Source of the DNA: Pelagibacteraceae bacterium AG-426-G02
Lineage (GTDB): Bacteria; Pseudomonadota; Alphaproteobacteria; Pelagibacterales; Pelagibacteraceae
Reading direction: 5' to 3'
Assembly: GCA_003213155.1 (NCBI GenBank)
Contig: QCNQ01000010.1
Coordinates: 1 to 36,294 of the forward strand
DNA length: 36,294 bases
In this document: positions 33,795-36,294 of the stretch, one piece after another
How the letters are laid out: each line of letters begins with the position of its first letter
Numbering within the stretch: position 1 is the stretch's first letter
The notes under the pieces: model-generated
What the model was told of the DNA's origin: nothing
Database searches by the model: none
What the model saw: only the letters and a program-made list of their open reading frames with translations
Translations under genes and position numbers: made by a program

Positions 33795-34647
33795 TTTTAA
33801 TTGTCAAACAATAATCATAAATAATTTTTTTTGAAATATCATTTTTACGAATAATTAAATCTGTAATTTCTTTTATGCTTAGTTTATTTATCATCACTTT
33901 AATCAATCTTTTATCTGATTCATCTAAAGTTTGTGAAGCTTTTTTGCCATGAATTTTTTCCGAAATAACAATAGTCAATTCACCTTTTATATTACTCTTT
34001 AATGGTTCTAAATCTTCGATTTTAGATCTCTTATACTCCTCATAAAACTTTGTCATTTCTCTACAAATCAAGATTTTTCTTCCTATAAAATTTTTTTTAA
34101 TTAGAGGAATATTCTTATTAATTTTCTTTGGAGAAATGAAAAAAACGATTGAACTATTTAATTTTGATAAATTTTCCAAATCCTCTTTTAAAATTTTATC
34201 CTTTTCAGGAAAAAATCCATAAAAGAAAAACCTTTCTGAAAATCCTGATATTGATACTGCTGAAACAACTGCTGAAGCACCAGGTATAGGAATAATATTG
34301 ATATTGTTATTTATGCACTCATTTACTAATATAGAACCTGGATCAGAAATGCCTGGGGTGCCAGCATCTGAAATTAAAGAAATAAGTGATCCTTGATTAA
34401 TTAACTTTATAATTTTATCAACATTTTTTTTTTCATTAAATTTATGATTGGAAATTAAATTTGATTTGATTCGGTATTTTTCTAATAAATTTTTAGAGAT
34501 TCTAGTATCTTCACACAAAATGTAATCTGACCTTTTAAGAGTTTCTATGGCTCTAAGACTTATGTCGTTTAAATTTCCAATTGGAGTTGAGACTAAATAT
34601 AGACTTTTTTTGAACACTCTATTAGCAGATTTTAAATTTTCAATCAT
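33784..34647 (-). CDS. rsmI: 16S rRNA 2'-O-ribose methyltransferase RsmI
   Basis: RsmI methylates the ribose of C1402 in 16S rRNA. The 287-residue tetrapyrrole-methylase-fold protein starts with LYLVSTPIGNLNDISLRAIETL and CEDTRISKNLLEKY, then shows SDAGTPGISDPGSILVNEC and PIPGASAVVSAVSISG, the standard signature. The length is normal. It is divergent from the LpoA-like gene with a 32-base AT-rich gap, a conserved arrangement in Proteobacteria (rsmI next to lpoA/lppC). Confidence 0.96.
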   Translation of the reverse strand: MIENLKSANRVFKKSLYLVSTPIGNLNDISLRAIETLKRSDYILCEDTRISKNLLEKYRIKSNLISNHKFNEKKNVDKIIKLINQGSLISLISDAGTPGISDPGSILVNECINNNINIIPIPGASAVVSAVSISGFSERFFFYGFFPEKDKILKEDLENLSKLNSSIVFFISPKKINKNIPLIKKNFIGRKILICREMTKFYEEYKRSKIEDLEPLKSNIKGELTIVISEKIHGKKASQTLDESDKRLIKVMINKLSIKEITDLIIRKNDISKKIIYDYCLTIKNEK

Positions 34648-34679
34648 ATTTATAATTAAAATATTATAGTATCATTAAA

Positions 34680-35834
34680 ATGAATAAAATTTTTAGAATT
34701 ATTTTTACATTAATAACTATCTATTTAACAAATCACTCATTTGCATTTTCACAAAATGAAAAAATTAAAATTGGGCTACTTGCACCTTTATCTGGTGAAT
34801 ATAAAGAATTAGGACAATCAATAATTAAATCAACTCGAATGGCTTTGAATGATATTGGAACAGACAATATTGAAATTTATCCAATGGATACAGGTATTGA
34901 TCCTAATCAAACTTTACAATCAGCTACTAAGTTAAAGAATGAAGGAATAAAAATTTTTATTGGTCCAATTTTTTTTAAAAGCTTAATGTATTTGGATGAA
35001 ATACAAGATGTTATTTTTCTATCTTTAACAAATAAAACAAATGATCTACCGAAAAATGTGATAAGCAGCGGAGTAAATTCTTTATCCCAGTTAAATGCAA
35101 TTAAAAAATTTTTGGAATTAAGCGAAGTAAAAAAAACAATTTTTTTAACACCTGACCTTGATTATAAAAATGAAATTAAAAAGGCAATTAAACAATCGAA
35201 AATCAAAATTTTTAAACAACACACTTATGAAACCGAACCAACTAAACTTACAAAGCAAATCGAAAAAATAACAAATTATGATGTGAGAAAACAAAATCTG
35301 GCTGATGAAATTTTAAGAGTTGAAAAATCAGATTTAGTGGATAAGGAGGAACAAATTAAAAAATTGGAAAAACGGTATACAATTGGAAATGTAAAATTTG
35401 ACTCAGTTATTATTTCTGATTTTGATGAAAATCTTAAAAGTGTAATTACTTCACTAATTTATACTGATGTATCGCCAAGAAATAAATTATTTATAACTCT
35501 TAATCAATGGTTTGATGAAAGTTTACTTTTAGAGGAAAATATCCAGCCTTTATATTATCCATCAATCAATAAACAAAATCTAGAGACATTTAATAAAAAA
35601 TTCGTAGATACCTACAATTTAAAACCAAATCATTTAAGCTTATTAAGTTATGATCTTTTAGGATTGATTTATTATTTATCTTTAAAATCTGATTTTTCAG
35701 ACGTGAACAATATTTTTAAAAAAGAAAATTCATTCAAAGGTAAAATTGGTATTTTTGATGTTAAAAATAACAAAATTAACCATAGATTAAACTTTTACAA
35801 AATTGATGGGGGAAAGATTAAAGAAATTTTCTAA
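34680..35834 (+). CDS. LpoA/LppC-like penicillin-binding protein activator
   Basis: A 384-residue periplasmic-binding-type protein. An N-terminal signal sequence (MNKIFRIIFTLITIYLTNHSFAFSQ) lacks a lipobox Cys, so it appears not to be a lipoprotein, unlike E. coli LpoA. The mature part begins IKIGLLAPLSGEYKELGQSI, the typical Peripla_BP_6 start, and contains IFIGPIFFKS and VKFDSVIISDF. Position beside rsmI, and the BON lipoprotein next to it, match the LpoA/LppC neighbourhood. Alternatively it could be a general ligand-binding protein. Its stop overlaps rdgB by 17 bases (convergent). Confidence 0.78.
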   Translation: MNKIFRIIFTLITIYLTNHSFAFSQNEKIKIGLLAPLSGEYKELGQSIIKSTRMALNDIGTDNIEIYPMDTGIDPNQTLQSATKLKNEGIKIFIGPIFFKSLMYLDEIQDVIFLSLTNKTNDLPKNVISSGVNSLSQLNAIKKFLELSEVKKTIFLTPDLDYKNEIKKAIKQSKIKIFKQHTYETEPTKLTKQIEKITNYDVRKQNLADEILRVEKSDLVDKEEQIKKLEKRYTIGNVKFDSVIISDFDENLKSVITSLIYTDVSPRNKLFITLNQWFDESLLLEENIQPLYYPSINKQNLETFNKKFVDTYNLKPNHLSLLSYDLLGLIYYLSLKSDFSDVNNIFKKENSFKGKIGIFDVKNNKINHRLNFYKIDGGKIKEIF

Positions 35835-36294
35835 GCTTTTTGAAAGCATCAGATCTGTGGTCTAATTTATACTTTTGAAATGGCTTCATCTCGCCAAAAG
35901 TTTTCATTTTATTTTTAGGAATAAATATCGGATCGTATCCAAACCCATTTTTACCCTTAGGTTTTTTGGATATATACCCCTCAACTTTTCCAACAACACA
36001 AGCTATTTTTTTATTTAAATCACTTATGGATAAGGCACAAATAAACCTGGCATTAATTTTTTTATTTCTCCAATTTTTATCTTTTTTATCTAATGCCTTA
36101 TAAACTTTTTGAATTGCCTTATTAAAATTTAATTTTTTTCCAGCCCATCGTGCTGAAAAAATTCCCGGTTTTTTATTTAAAATGTCAATTTCCAATCCAG
36201 AGTCATCAGCTAAGCAGATTAGATTTGTTTTTTTTGAAAAGTATTGAGATTTAATCAGAGAATTTTCTTTAAAAGTCTTTCCTGTTTCTCTTGG
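35818..36294 (-). CDS. rdgB: dITP/XTP pyrophosphatase RdgB (partial, N-terminus cut by window end)
   Basis: RdgB/HAM1 hydrolyses non-canonical purine triphosphates (dITP, XTP) to keep them out of nucleic acids. The frame stays open to the last base of the window, so the first about 40 residues are missing. Visible parts: ETGKTFKENSLIK, LADDSGLEIDIL (catalytic Asp region), PGIFSARWAG, and the C-terminal GKNGFGYDPIFIP, FGEMKPFQKYKLDHRSDAF. An internal Met at 36195 is not the start. It converges on the LpoA-like gene. In many Alphaproteobacteria rdgB follows rph and precedes hemW; those would lie to the right of this window. Confidence 0.95.
   Translation of the reverse strand, partial: PRETGKTFKENSLIKSQYFSKKTNLICLADDSGLEIDILNKKPGIFSARWAGKKLNFNKAIQKVYKALDKKDKNWRNKKINARFICALSISDLNKKIACVVGKVEGYISKKPKGKNGFGYDPIFIPKNKMKTFGEMKPFQKYKLDHRSDAFKKLRKFL

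Noticed and set aside
1..36294. tRNA, rRNA, CRISPR array, IS or prophage genes
   Set aside because: Gaps are all too short and show no cloverleaf-like, repeat-spacer or inverted terminal repeat structure; all large frames are chromosomal housekeeping genes.

Overview
The window looks like a piece of a SAR11-type (Pelagibacterales, Alphaproteobacteria) chromosome. The DNA is very AT-rich, the proteins are rich in Lys, Asn and Ile, almost every gene abuts or overlaps its neighbour, the longest gap between genes is about 110 bases, and several blocks keep the alphaproteobacterial gene order. No tRNA, rRNA, CRISPR array, IS element or prophage gene was found. No stretch longer than 300 bases lacks a gene.

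Layout. (1) 65-1238, minus: rpsT and mutM, transcribed leftward. (2) 1271-6385, plus: ubiE, ubiB, coaBC, dut, a MoeB/ThiF/HesA-type E1 enzyme and a secreted SH3 protein, all tightly coupled. (3) 6382-10021, minus: an Irr-like Fur-family regulator gene, then katG, a 2-oxoglutarate-oxygenase-like gene and a DUF2061-like membrane protein gene. The katG promoter carries two Fur/Irr-type operators, and a third copy lies upstream of the regulator. (4) 10095-12594, plus: fabA-fabB-fabI. (5) 12632-25585, minus: a long housekeeping superoperon, in transcription order tsaB, fur, miaB, phoH-like (ybeZ), ybeY, lnt, metK, nusA, infB, rbfA, rpsO, pnp. A strong intrinsic terminator/attenuator sits between metK and nusA. 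(6) 25533-30867: a polysaccharide deacetylase (plus) facing a Bax-like hydrolase, an Nfu iron-sulfur protein, trpS and murJ (all minus). (7) 30918-33204, plus: maeB. (8) 33201-36294: a BON lipoprotein and rsmI (minus), an LpoA/LppC-like protein (plus), and rdgB (minus), which is cut by the window end.

The themes are translation and RNA turnover, fatty-acid synthesis (unsaturated branch plus elongation), ubiquinone synthesis, envelope assembly, and peroxide/iron control.

The most notable points are these. Two core genes, pnp and maeB, are each split by an apparent single-base insertion in a homopolymer. katG has a near-consensus promoter covered and flanked by repeated Fur-family operators downstream of the irr-like gene. 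nusA is preceded by a hairpin plus T-tract that probably acts as an attenuator. TsaB is about 128 residues, much shorter than usual. Several genes usual in this superoperon (rimI, corC, trmB, rimP, ylxR, truB) are absent from their expected places. I see no clearly new multi-gene system. The irr/katG regulatory unit and the nusA leader are the best candidates for undescribed regulation.
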